From: Tritrichomonas foetus
Lineage: Eukaryota > Parabasalia > Tritrichomonadida > Tritrichomonadidae
Direction: 5' to 3'
Assembly (NCBI GenBank): GCA_001839685.1
Contig: MLAK01000678.1
Span: 1-56,975 of the forward strand
DNA: 56,975 bases
Part shown: positions 38,855-48,168 of the stretch, in pieces
How the letters are laid out: every line of letters starts with the position of its first letter
How positions within the stretch are numbered: the stretch's first letter is position 1
Made by a program: the position numbers and the translations under genes
Notes under the pieces: model-generated
Told to the model about the DNA's origin: nothing
Databases searched by the model: none
What the model saw: only the letters and a program-made list of their open reading frames with translations

Positions 38855-39904
38855 CTACGAATGGTTTCTATTAATAATAGCGGCAACAAAGTCATAGTCA
38901 GTATATTTCTCAAAAAAATCAAGCATGATTATTCCAGCATGCACATTTTTATTTGAAATTAAGTAATCGACAATTCTATTATTGATATATTTGGATGCTG
39001 TTTTTGGGCAGCATAATCCACCTGATCCACTTCCATAATTTATGTAAAGAATTTCATTTTCTCGATTTTTTTGTGATTCCTGAAGAAGCGAAACAACTTT
39101 TTTCCATTTTGATGAACGATGAAAAATTGTTAAGATATGGTAACAATCTTGAACTGTAGCTATTATTGAATAATTAGTTGTAAATTTTTTATTATCTACA
39201 TATTCTAAATAATTTCCCATTGGAATAATTGATGATTTAAATGGTCTAAGCACTACAATCTTACCACGCATTTCACTAACAGTTGGATTTCCTTCTTCTA
39301 AATAAAAATATTTTTCATAACATTTTATATAAGATTGCATTGTTTCTTCAAATGATCTTGTGCACTTTTTCGTCGTATGTTCTGGTTTAATCAGCATAAT
39401 AATAAATTCATTTGGATGTTCTTTCAAAAATTGAATACATACATCTCGAACACCTCCACCGAAATTGATTTTTTGGTATTTGGCAGCATGATGGATAGTG
39501 AATACATTCTCAATATGTCGACATCTGATATCTAAAAAACGAATTCCTGCTTCAAGTTGTTCTTTCAATCCAAGATTTTGACATTTGTAATACAACCCAC
39601 CATTAAATGCGCAAGTTTCGTGTGTTCCAGGTATAGATAATTCGGTTAATTTACGATTATCATTGATTTTAGACATCCAATCCGAACATTTTGGACATGG
39701 CTTGGCTGATAAAATATGATAAAGTTTCTTCAAAATGAAATTGAAGCGAACATTTGACGTAAGAGAGGACCTGTGGATGAGTGTAGCTTTTTTGATGCTT
39801 ACTGATGAGAATGTAAAGAGAAAGATGACAATTGGCAGCATGTGTCTTTCCAAACCATTCAATAGAAAATTGAGAGAAATAGGATTATTGTAGAGTTTGT
39901 TCAT
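38855..39904 (-). CDS. PI-PLC X-domain protein with N-terminal signal/anchor
   Basis: A 349-residue protein with a phosphatidylinositol-specific phospholipase C X domain, most like the calcium-independent bacterial type. A hydrophobic signal or anchor lies at about residues 22-36 (MLPIVIFLFTFSSVS). The X domain begins near residue 75: LSIPGTHETCAF carries the first catalytic His (H95), FLDIRCRH a conserved Asp/Arg, and FTIHHA the second His (H138). VCIQFLKEHPNEFIIMLIKPE is the typical following strand-helix. Bacterial-type enzymes cleave PI or GPI anchors by acid-base chemistry with two His. The secretory signal suggests action on the outside of the cell or in a lumen. The frame opens at a TTG; I use the next ATG, with a TCAAATTTTTT Inr 16 bases upstream. 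Confidence 0.87.
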   Translation of the reverse strand: MNKLYNNPISLNFLLNGLERHMLPIVIFLFTFSSVSIKKATLIHRSSLTSNVRFNFILKKLYHILSAKPCPKCSDWMSKINDNRKLTELSIPGTHETCAFNGGLYYKCQNLGLKEQLEAGIRFLDIRCRHIENVFTIHHAAKYQKINFGGGVRDVCIQFLKEHPNEFIIMLIKPEHTTKKCTRSFEETMQSYIKCYEKYFYLEEGNPTVSEMRGKIVVLRPFKSSIIPMGNYLEYVDNKKFTTNYSIIATVQDCYHILTIFHRSSKWKKVVSLLQESQKNRENEILYINYGSGSGGLCCPKTASKYINNRIVDYLISNKNVHAGIIMLDFFEKYTDYDFVAAIINRNHS

Positions 39905-39919
39905 GATGTTCAAAAAATT

Positions 39920-39920
39920 T
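39920..39920 (-). promoter_or_regulatory. Inr-type start site for the PI-PLC gene
   Basis: TCAAATTTTTTGAAC on the minus strand, A+1 here, gives a 16-base leader to the ATG at 39904. It supports this start over both the TTG and the later internal ATG. Confidence 0.5.
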
Positions 39921-41639
39921 GATTAGAAATAATTTATTTAAATTTCAATAGTATTTCAATTTTGATTAAAGTTAAAGAAGTGAGCGTTTCCCAATGGTTT
40001 CATTAAATACCTGGAAATATATTAAAATTACATTTACAAAAACATCTATGATATCTTAGTTATCAAGAAAAACCAAAAAGAAAAAACTTAATACACCGTA
40101 TTAACAGAAATTCAATCATTTAACATTTTTTGAATTCTATAATAAAAAATGGATTTTAAGAATTATTTTTGAAGGGAAAATGGAGTGTTGGCTGTTTTTT
40201 ATGGTAAACCTAATTTCCTTCGTTTGAAATCATAAAGTATAGTCATTTTGAATTTAATTGAAAAAGATATATGCTGTAATTGGTTTTCGTGAATTGTCAG
40301 CTCAAAATTCGAACAAAAAGTTGTTTTTTTCCCCAGTTTGGTAGGAATTACATTTCATTGCCGCTGGATTTTGAGATATGATGTATGGATATATTTCATA
40401 AGACATAATGTTTTATCATGATCAGTTGTTCTGTTGATTAGATAATTCAAATAGAGTGCAGAATCCATCAGTGAAAAAACTTGTTTTCACCAATTTTCTC
40501 AGATGTCCTGGATTTTAAAAGTATGTGCAACTTTCTTTTTATTAAATTATTCTTATTTTTTGACTTTTAGTCATTCACATAATGTTAGATTGAAAATGGA
40601 TTTTCATACTCTTATTAACATTTAATATCTCTTATTAATTCAATGATGCTAAACAAATAATAATATAAAAATGACAAAGTATTATCAAAAATACCAAACG
40701 CAATATATTATTTACTCTCACTTTGTTATTTTTCATTAAAATTCGTCATCTAATCAGCAAAATATATTCTTTTAACATTTATTTATGATTGATCATATTA
40801 ATCGAATATTTCCTGAATCAGCAAGCAATTGATTCAGGTAAGTTATATTTTCTGGTAAATTTAGATGTGGTATTGTAATATATTAATTTAGAACAGTAAA
40901 TTGTTATCATGAACTCACATTATTATAAGGTTAACGAAATATTAATTATTAATTCATGTGTGATGGATCCAATGAAAGATAACACCATGCCAATGAAAAC
41001 ATAATATAAATGCATGAATATCTCGAATATTAAATACTTACATATCGTTAAGGAATTATCATGAAATAAGATAACAAAAGAAGTTGAAGAGATTTGACAA
41101 AAATGAACTTTAAGGACTGGAAAATACTACCAAAACATAATCTCAATAAAGAATCATGATTTTATTCGTTTTGGTTAGAAATCGATTTTCCGATTAGATA
41201 AGCAAAAAGTGAAGTGAAGGTCAAATGAAGGCCAAAAGTCAAAAAACTAATGTGATGTGAACTCCTCTGGTTCTTTGTGTCACTTCGACTTGGAGGAGGT
41301 GCTGACGCATGAACATAGCTCTGGTTCACTGCGCTCCCTCCACCATGTTCACGCGCCAGCGCCTCATCCATTGGCCGAATGAGTCGAAGGGGCCGATAAA
41401 GTCACATCACATTGACCTATTTTAAGTGTCAAAAAACCAAACTCACCGGCAAAAACAAAGTCCTGCCCATTTTTTTTGTTTTTTCCACCAAAATAAAGAG
41501 AATCTTCTTTCACTATCGAATAGATTGAGCCACTCATGTCTTTTTCTGATGAGATATGCTTTTTTTGAAAGTGTTTAAGGATTCAATTCAACCGTCTGAA
41601 AAATAGAATAAATAAAATGGAAGATAAAGATAATTTTTT
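39921..41639. other. Intergenic region, 1.7 kb, carrying a foldback element
   Basis: Between the PI-PLC promoter and the 3' end of the Rac gene. Apart from the GC-rich element at 41249-41413 it is AT-rich spacer with no protein-like frame. Confidence 0.5.
41249..41413. mobile_element. Foldback (MITE-like) element with 12-bp terminal inverted repeats
   Basis: Perfect 12-base terminal inverted repeats, AATGTGATGTGA and TCACATCACATT, bound a 165-bp element that is clearly more GC-rich than its surroundings. Inside, the left stretch GAGGTGCTGACGCATGAACAT pairs with the right arm (inverse reading GAGGCGCTGGCGCGTGAACAT) with only three differences, all transitions, so the whole can fold back. A 10-base direct repeat GTCAAAAAAC flanks it (41238-41247 and 41428-41437) but is not exactly at the ends, so it is only a possible target duplication. 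The element carries no transposase. A shortened relative lies at 31473-31585. Confidence 0.75.
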
Positions 41640-42239
41640 TTAGCAAATTTCGCAGCATCCTTCCTTCTTTTCTGGTCCAGTTGATGATTGGGCTGCAGCT
41701 GGGTGAAGAACGACCTTGATGGCTGATTCGAAAACTTCCTTAAGGTGGAACTGCTTGAGGGCGGAGCATTCGACATAGTCTCTGGCGCCAATTGCCTTCT
41801 TCATATCTTCACCCTTTTGGGTTGCAACTGGTTCCCAACCCTTTGATTTGAAATCGTCGGCATGTTGTGGGAATTCGTCACGAAGATCGGACTTCATACC
41901 TACAAGGATGTATGGGGTGTTGGGGCAGTGCTCCTTGACTTCTGGAACCCACATGTTTTGAACATTTTCGAGGGATGTTGGAGAAACGAGGGAGAAGCAA
42001 AGGATGAAAACGTCGGTTTGTGGATATGAAAGTGGTCTAAGCTTCTTGTAATCTTCCTGACCTGCTGTATCCCAAAGTTGGAGGTTGATAGCTTGATCTT
42101 CGACCATGACGTTTGCAGAATAGTTATCGAAAACTGTTGGGATGTATTCGCCTGGGAAGGCGTTAGTGGTGTAAGAGATGAGAAGGCATGTCTTTCCGAC
42201 AGCACCGTCACCAACAACAACGCATTTGATGTGCTTCAT
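41640..42239 (-). CDS. Rac/Rho family small GTPase
   Basis: A 199-residue Rho-family GTPase, closest to Rac. The G1 loop GDGAVGKT has Gly12 and Thr17, switch I reads [13 protein letters not shown], switch [20 protein letters not shown] has Gln61, and ECSAL is present. The G4 box reads MKSD instead of the usual TKLD/TKxD, keeping Lys116 and Asp118. The C-terminus CCEIC gives a CaaX box with Cys at X, which would favour farnesylation, and a second Cys could be palmitoylated. The polybasic region is weak (KKEG). It should bind GTP and control actin via Scar/WAVE or PAK-like effectors. The CYRI protein elsewhere in the window is a predicted antagonist. Codon use is moderately GC-rich at third positions, as in other expressed genes here. 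Confidence 0.93.
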   Translation of the reverse strand: MKHIKCVVVGDGAVGKTCLLISYTTNAFPGEYIPTVFDNYSANVMVEDQAINLQLWDTAGQEDYKKLRPLSYPQTDVFILCFSLVSPTSLENVQNMWVPEVKEHCPNTPYILVGMKSDLRDEFPQHADDFKSKGWEPVATQKGEDMKKAIGARDYVECSALKQFHLKEVFESAIKVVLHPAAAQSSTGPEKKEGCCEIC

Positions 42240-43809
42240 TTCTAGAACGCAATTAAAAAATTAAAAAAAGTTATTTAACAATCTATTGAATTAAAATAGA
42301 CACTGTAAAGTACTTAAAAAGTAACCAAAAACAATAATAAAATAAAAGTCTTTTCAAATTTATATCGACTACTGAGATTAGAATAGAAAAAAGGTAAAAT
42401 ACATTGATAATTGAATGAAAATGAAACAAATATTATGCTTTCAAATTAGGAAAATTCAATGAATATTTCATTACACAGTATGAATTGCCGCCCAAAATAA
42501 TAAAAATGGGTATAAATTCACCACTTTCTAATCAAATTTCACCTAATAACGGAATTGTTACTTTTTCAAAAGTTCTGAATTTATGAACGAATTGAATATT
42601 TTTGGATATGAGATCATACCTTTTTGAGAAAGAGATGATGACTTTTTTAAAAGTTTATAAACGCTTTTTGTATGAATTTCCTATTACATGTGAAGTTAAT
42701 AGCTTTTTGAATATCAAGAAAAAGCTTTTTGAAGGGTTCTATGAATGGTTTTTGAACAATTACAAATAAATTTTTGAAAAGATGTAATGTCGATAGATCA
42801 CTCTTTATTGTAGGAGAAGAGAAATGGTCAGTTTTTCGAATTATGCTTCTGAATGATAATGGGCAGCTTATTAAAACATCAAAGTGGTCACATAAAACAA
42901 ATGGGTTTCATTCCGTTCTTAATAGTTTTGGAAATACACATCAAAATATCGATTCCATGCCACATTTTGATAAATTTCTTATCGAAAGAAATATACAAAT
43001 ATCGCAGAAATAATGGCGGGATATTATTTGAGCTTTTACTGTCAAAAACACCCTAAATTTTGTAATTTGTAATTTTATGTGTGTTTCTGCGTTAAACTGA
43101 TAGTTATTCTTCAAAAATGTTAAATGTTGTTTCTTTAGTGAATAAGTCCAAAGGCCTTCTTTCAGATGGCAGAAATTTTTATGGATTTGAAAATCTTTGA
43201 GAACGTTTAAAAAGTTGTTGCTTTCTCCTTTTTCATGTTCTTTTGATATGCTGTACTATCTATTCATTATTTTGTTTGTTTTTGTTCAGACACATCATGA
43301 TTATATATTTCCCTTGTAAAGCTTTCTAAATGTTTTTTAGCTAAATAATAGTCCTTTGGTGCTATGCTAATTAAGATTATTCGCGTTCACTTTTAATTCT
43401 GTCCCGAAAAAATAATATCATTTAATCGAAAATATTCTTTTCTGTAAATAAATTTTTTATTTATAAGAATTAGTATCAATCATTCTTATTTCGATTTGAT
43501 CATCAATATTCGAACAGCTTTATCACAAATAAAATTAAATAGAGTAATAAAATTCTGATGAAATCACGCACTAATTTTCAATATGCACACAGAATAATTT
43601 CATAGAAAACATGCTAATCTCTCAATAAAAGAGATAGCGAGAAAAGACATCATTCAATCTCTCACAAAACGCTTTCATAATTTTGTAAAGGTTCAAGCAC
43701 TGTGAAAATCAAAACTTCCATAATTATACACAAAATAACGAATTGAATAAAGTTTATTGAATATTCAATAAACAGCCCATCAATTGTCATATTAATAAAA
43801 AAAAATCTG
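42240..43809. other. Divergent intergenic region, 1.6 kb
   Basis: No supported gene. Two overlapping short plus-strand frames near 42774-43056 lack an Inr and look like chance. The Rac promoter and the promoter of the Ser-rich gene lie at the edges. Confidence 0.5.
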
Positions 43810-44331
43810 ATGGAACACACTTTCGACCTCCGCAGCATTCCGCTCAAGCACTGGGATTCAAGCTTTCTTAAAGCACGTGTTGAAGGAAGATGGACCACAT
43901 TTTATCATCCGAAGACGAACGAAAGAATCAATGCGCTTCCATTCTTAAAGACAGTAAAACCAGCTTCTCGCTCAGTGGAACCTGGCTCAACATTACGAAA
44001 TATCGGCCTATCAAAATTATCGCTAAGCAGTCCACTCAATCATCAATCAACATCAATTACACATAATCCTTCCCAAAGTGGAAGCAGACAAACTTCTCAA
44101 TGCGCGTCTCGAACTGTATCACGTCAAAATTCTTTTAGCTTTGATGAGGGCCTGCCATTCTATGATTCGTATGAGCTTCATAATATGCAACTCGAAAAAA
44201 TTGCTCAACAGCAGGAAATCATTGTCGAAGCTCTTCCACTTTGTAGAAATCACGTTGGAGAAAGTGATTTAAGTGTTGGTTCACAATTTGGAGCGATTTC
44301 TGAAGCAGATGAAATATCAGCAAACAATTGA
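43810..44331 (+). CDS. Unknown Ser-rich protein
   Basis: A 173-residue protein with no recognisable family. The N-terminal 50 residues look folded (RSIPLKHWDSSFLKARVEGRW, FYHPKTNERINALPF), with conserved-looking Trp, Phe and Pro. The remainder is Ser/Gln/Thr-rich and likely disordered, with basic-Ser sites (RQTSQ, RTVSRQNSF) that fit AGC-kinase or CaMK phosphorylation. It ends in an acidic SEADEISANN. There is no membrane segment. Function unknown. A TCATATTAAT motif lies about 20 bases upstream. The TTFYHPKTNERINALPF segment hints at a WW-like fold with one Trp; I regard that as a suggestion only. Confidence 0.7.
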   Translation: MEHTFDLRSIPLKHWDSSFLKARVEGRWTTFYHPKTNERINALPFLKTVKPASRSVEPGSTLRNIGLSKLSLSSPLNHQSTSITHNPSQSGSRQTSQCASRTVSRQNSFSFDEGLPFYDSYELHNMQLEKIAQQQEIIVEALPLCRNHVGESDLSVGSQFGAISEADEISANN

Positions 44332-44599
44332 AAGTAATATGTATTGCATTCCATAGATATTGTTTCTTTAGAAAATCTTTATTTGTTTTTAATAAATGAG
44401 CCTTTTTTTGAAAATATATAGAATGATTTTTTTTATTTTTTACATTAACTCTCACAATTTTTTCACGAAATTAGTTTTTTGGACTGAGTTTTGATTTTGA
44501 TGAATTCTTTTAAGGTTTCACATGAATGCAATTAATATTGACCAAATCATTGGAAAATATGTATTGGTTTTCAATTCAAATAATATTCGCTACCAGACT

Positions 44600-44673
44600 T
44601 CCTCCCTAACTCAGTTGGTTAGAGTGTCAGACTGTTAATCTGGAAGTCGTGTGTTCGAGCCACACGGGAGGAG
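44600..44673 (+). tRNA. tRNA-Asn (GTT)
   Basis: A complete 74-base cloverleaf without intron. The acceptor TCCTCCC pairs with GGGAGGA. The D arm holds the A box (TAACTCAGTTGG). The anticodon stem TCAGA/TCTGG encloses the loop CTGTTAA with anticodon GTT. The T arm GTGTG-TTCGAGC-CACAC contains the B box, and the discriminator base is G. A T-run for Pol III termination follows at once. CCA is not encoded, as expected in eukaryotes. Confidence 0.97.
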
Positions 44674-44674
44674 A

Positions 44675-44682
44675 TTTTTTTT
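44675..44682 (+). terminator. Pol III T-run terminator of tRNA-Asn
   Basis: Eight consecutive T residues begin two bases after the tRNA 3' end, followed by C and a further T-run. Confidence 0.85.
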
Positions 44683-45991
44683 CTTTTTTCATGATAAACG
44701 AAATTTCTTTGTAAAGGATCGACATTTTTCATTGAAATAAAAACATTTTATATAAATAACCACATCTAAAATCAATTTCGATTAAATAAATTGATAATTC
44801 AAAGAATTCTTATTCTCTTATCACAAATTATTGTTTAAATATTTATTTTTTCCTTTAAATTTTGTATATTATACCTTTTCTCATCAACATTAATTGTGAA
44901 ACCGTTCTTTTTTAAATCATAATTTCATTTGGATTATCTATTATTCTTATCAAACATTTGTTCTTAATTCCATTTCATGCCTAACTTTTTTGTATTGTTT
45001 GTTTGTATCAAATATAATCAACAAAGAAAATTTGCCAAGCAAATTTACTGGGAGAGCTGATTTTATTTTCACAATTTGAAAGTCACTGTTTTTTCTATTA
45101 TACTGAAGAAACACAATCCATATGTTTTATTACTCTCAAATGCTTCCTCAAAGACTCTCTAATGGTCACATAAAATTTCATATTACTACCAACTGTTGGT
45201 GAGATGAACTTATTCTTTCTCATTCATAGAATATTTCGAAACTGTGTTTATTTAACTAATGAATTATTTACATTACAATTCAACAAATAAAGACCTGATT
45301 ATTACAAATCCATCCAAAATGTCGTAAAATTTGTCAATCATCAAACTATTCAATCAAACTCTTAAGAGTTTAAATGATTTAATCACATTCTAATGAACAA
45401 TTAGATCAATCTTCATCGACTCTACACAATATAATCTATTATACAATCTGCCCATGTTCCATAGCAAGTATTGCGTAGAGTCATCATAATGAATGTGTTC
45501 AGTTATTTCCATTGTGATAAAGTCAGACGCTTCGAATATATAAATCAATCAACACATTGCCCAGTGATTCACTTTCATTTGAAAATAGATATTAATAGGA
45601 AGAATTTGTTTCCCCATTCGATTTATAAATAGTACGATTTTTATATTAGAATTTCATAAAGCATGTTCTAAAAATGTCAATTAAAAAATTGTATAACTTT
45701 TAATGAAACAACTAGATAGTGATTTTGATTCGAAAGATGATATTTTTATTTATCAATTCATTATTGTTCTTGATCATTGAAATGGAATTACTGATTGAAA
45801 GTCAAAAAACACCATGTACCATCGCAGTATCACACAAATATTTTCTTACTAGTAAACTTCTGAAGAATATGCTCCAGAAGAGCCAATATACATGAAAATA
45901 AGTTCATAATCAGAATAATAGTAATAATAATAATTTTTTTAATAATTCGAAAACAGTTTTTTCTTTTCTTTTTCTTTTTCGAGTGAAAATA
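44683..45991. other. Intergenic region, 1.3 kb
   Basis: Downstream of the tRNA and beyond the 3' end of the M28 gene. AT-rich, with no supported frame and no other RNA gene that I can recognise. Confidence 0.5.
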
Positions 45992-47203
45992 TCATTTTGT
46001 TTCATTTTCCAATTGATCGACAAATTCAATGAATATCTGCATCATTGCCTTCAATACTGCAGGCTCAATTGCACTTGGAACATCTCTCATTGTATGATAA
46101 GGTGGTACTTTTGTTTTTCCATCAAAAGGAACTCCAAGGACAGTTGTTGCTTTGATTCCAATTTTAGCTGCTTCTGCGGCATCTGTTGCTCCAGCCAAAA
46201 ATGGAATTCCACATTCATGTGCCTGAACATAACCAAGTTTATGCGCAATATTGATGCATTTTCCAGTGAGTTCTTTGGACAAACGAACGCTGCCATTGAT
46301 GTCAGTTGTCAAAAATTTCAGATCTTCAATATAATAAGAACAGTCAATATTATAATTCCATGTATGTTCAATATCGAAGTCTTTTTTATGCTGGGTAAAG
46401 AAAGCTCGTGATCCTCTTAGCCCACATTCTTCTCCATCGTAGCTAGCGAATATTAAACGAGTTGATTTTGGACGATTTTCTGCGTATTTGTTGGCAAGTT
46501 GAATTCCCATCGAAACAGCAGCCAGATTGTCTCCAGCACCTGGAGTACCTTTTGGATTTGTGAAAAATAACATTGGTACAATACCTAAAATTAAGAATGT
46601 AAACACCAATTTGGCTTTGTAAAAGACAGAATTTGATTCAAAACCATAAAAATGATCATAGATGACATAAAACGACATAAAAAGTATGAAAATGTGAGTA
46701 ATTAAAAAGAAAATTACTTCACGAACGAGATAGAATTTTGGCTGGTTATAAAAATTAAAGATATGTGCTGAATCATGATGTCCAGAAAATATAACGGTAT
46801 TTTTGACTTCACCCTGAGGTTCAATTACACCATAAACGTTCTTTCCGTTTGAGTTTTTATAAAGGGAATCATATGTTTCAAAGTAAAGTAAATATTCCAA
46901 GTATAATATCAAAAACATTATAACACTAAATAAGAGTGTGAATTTAGGCATGTTGAGCCACATGAAAGCAACTCCAATGAAATACGATATGCACATATAA
47001 TTTAAGAAATCTAAAAACGCAGCAGGATGAATGTCAAATTTGTCAACATGTGCAGAGTGGCATACTTTGGATAGTTTTTCATGGATGAAATCTGCCGCTT
47101 TTAAGCATGCATCTGAACCGGCAAGCCTTGGCCCGAATTTGTCGATAATTTCCGATGTGAGGTCAATAGCATCAGCAGCCATCTTTGAAGTATCATCAAT
47201 CAT
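45992..47203 (-). CDS. M28 family metallopeptidase with internal membrane hairpins
   Basis: A 403-residue M28 (aminopeptidase Y/S type) zinc peptidase. Metal-site motifs are SGHHDSAH (H142 and D144), PGAGDNLAAV (bridging D225), DGEECGLRGSRAFF (E258/E259), YNIDCSYY (D287) and PPYHTMRD (H370). All needed residues are present. Unusually, there are four hydrophobic helices: about 66-85 and 88-108 before the HHD motif, and 160-184 and 197-214 between the first metal ligands and the bridging Asp. Each pair makes a hairpin, so the catalytic parts can remain on the same side. The N-terminus is soluble and lacks a signal peptide, suggesting a cytosolic-facing active site or a reverse anchor. Substrate unknown. 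The topology is inferred from hydrophobicity only. Confidence 0.9.
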   Translation of the reverse strand: MIDDTSKMAADAIDLTSEIIDKFGPRLAGSDACLKAADFIHEKLSKVCHSAHVDKFDIHPAAFLDFLNYMCISYFIGVAFMWLNMPKFTLLFSVIMFLILYLEYLLYFETYDSLYKNSNGKNVYGVIEPQGEVKNTVIFSGHHDSAHIFNFYNQPKFYLVREVIFFLITHIFILFMSFYVIYDHFYGFESNSVFYKAKLVFTFLILGIVPMLFFTNPKGTPGAGDNLAAVSMGIQLANKYAENRPKSTRLIFASYDGEECGLRGSRAFFTQHKKDFDIEHTWNYNIDCSYYIEDLKFLTTDINGSVRLSKELTGKCINIAHKLGYVQAHECGIPFLAGATDAAEAAKIGIKATTVLGVPFDGKTKVPPYHTMRDVPSAIEPAVLKAMMQIFIEFVDQLENETK

Positions 47204-48168
47204 TGGAATTTAGATACAACCAAAAAAAGTGAAAAACAAAATTCAATTGAAACCAATCATCAATTCAATGTTACTGTGTCCAAATTTTCAATGCAATATA
47301 ATGATTTGAATTGAACCACTATTGAAAAATTAAACGCAATTCTATTCGTTATCCTTTTAAAATTTCACAGACGATCATATAATGACAATATTTTTGATAG
47401 CATCAGTGGAGTTATTTTGAATAGGATATCGTCTTTGATATTCAAAATCCCGATGATTTAAAAAATACTTTTCGTGCTTTCACTTTACTATCATATTAAT
47501 TTGTTTTTTCGTTTTTCGATCAATATTTTTGGAATTTTATAAATATTAGTCGTAAGTGAATATTTTATCACTCTCAGTAGATAATATTTGTCATCATTCA
47601 AATAATAGGACCAAGAAAACAAAAGTAATGTTTATTATGTTATCATTTCGTATCAAATTACAACTATGGAATCATGAAAGCTGATTGAAATAGTTTGAAG
47701 AATTCCGGTGAATTGACATAATTCCTTTATCTTTTTTAGACAACGATATATCAAGGAAACAGTACAATTAACATAACATAACATATTATAAATAAAAATA
47801 TTGAAAACTATTTACTCTCGATTGAAGTATCATCAATCAAAACAAGTATCACCCACACATGAATTCATCAGGAATGAAGATGTAAAAATGGATAAAATAT
47901 TTTATACTGTATATGTGCAGCATAATAAACCAGTTCTAACGCAACATTTAGAACGGGTTGATTTGAGTTAATCACTGTGAATCTGCAATTATTAATTCGA
48001 CCTTATCACAAAACTAATTAATTCACAAAAACCACTGAAAAGATATACCTACATGAAGTTGTCAACTTTAGCATTTTCTAACACCCAAATAATTTACTTT
48101 TAAAACACACACTTATGGAATATTTTGATATTATATTATATTATAGTTTCTCTAATTCCAAAATAATT
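47204..48168. other. Intergenic region, about 1 kb
   Basis: Between two minus-strand genes. AT-rich spacer with the M28 promoter at the left edge. No feature recognised. Confidence 0.5.

Noticed and set aside
41162..41371. 69-codon minus-strand frame reading MDEALAREHGGGS
   Set aside because: It runs across the right arm of the foldback element; the protein-like look comes from the GC-rich inverted repeat.
42774..43056. Two overlapping short frames in the Rac upstream gap
   Set aside because: Overlap in different frames, no Inr, no motif; best explained by chance.
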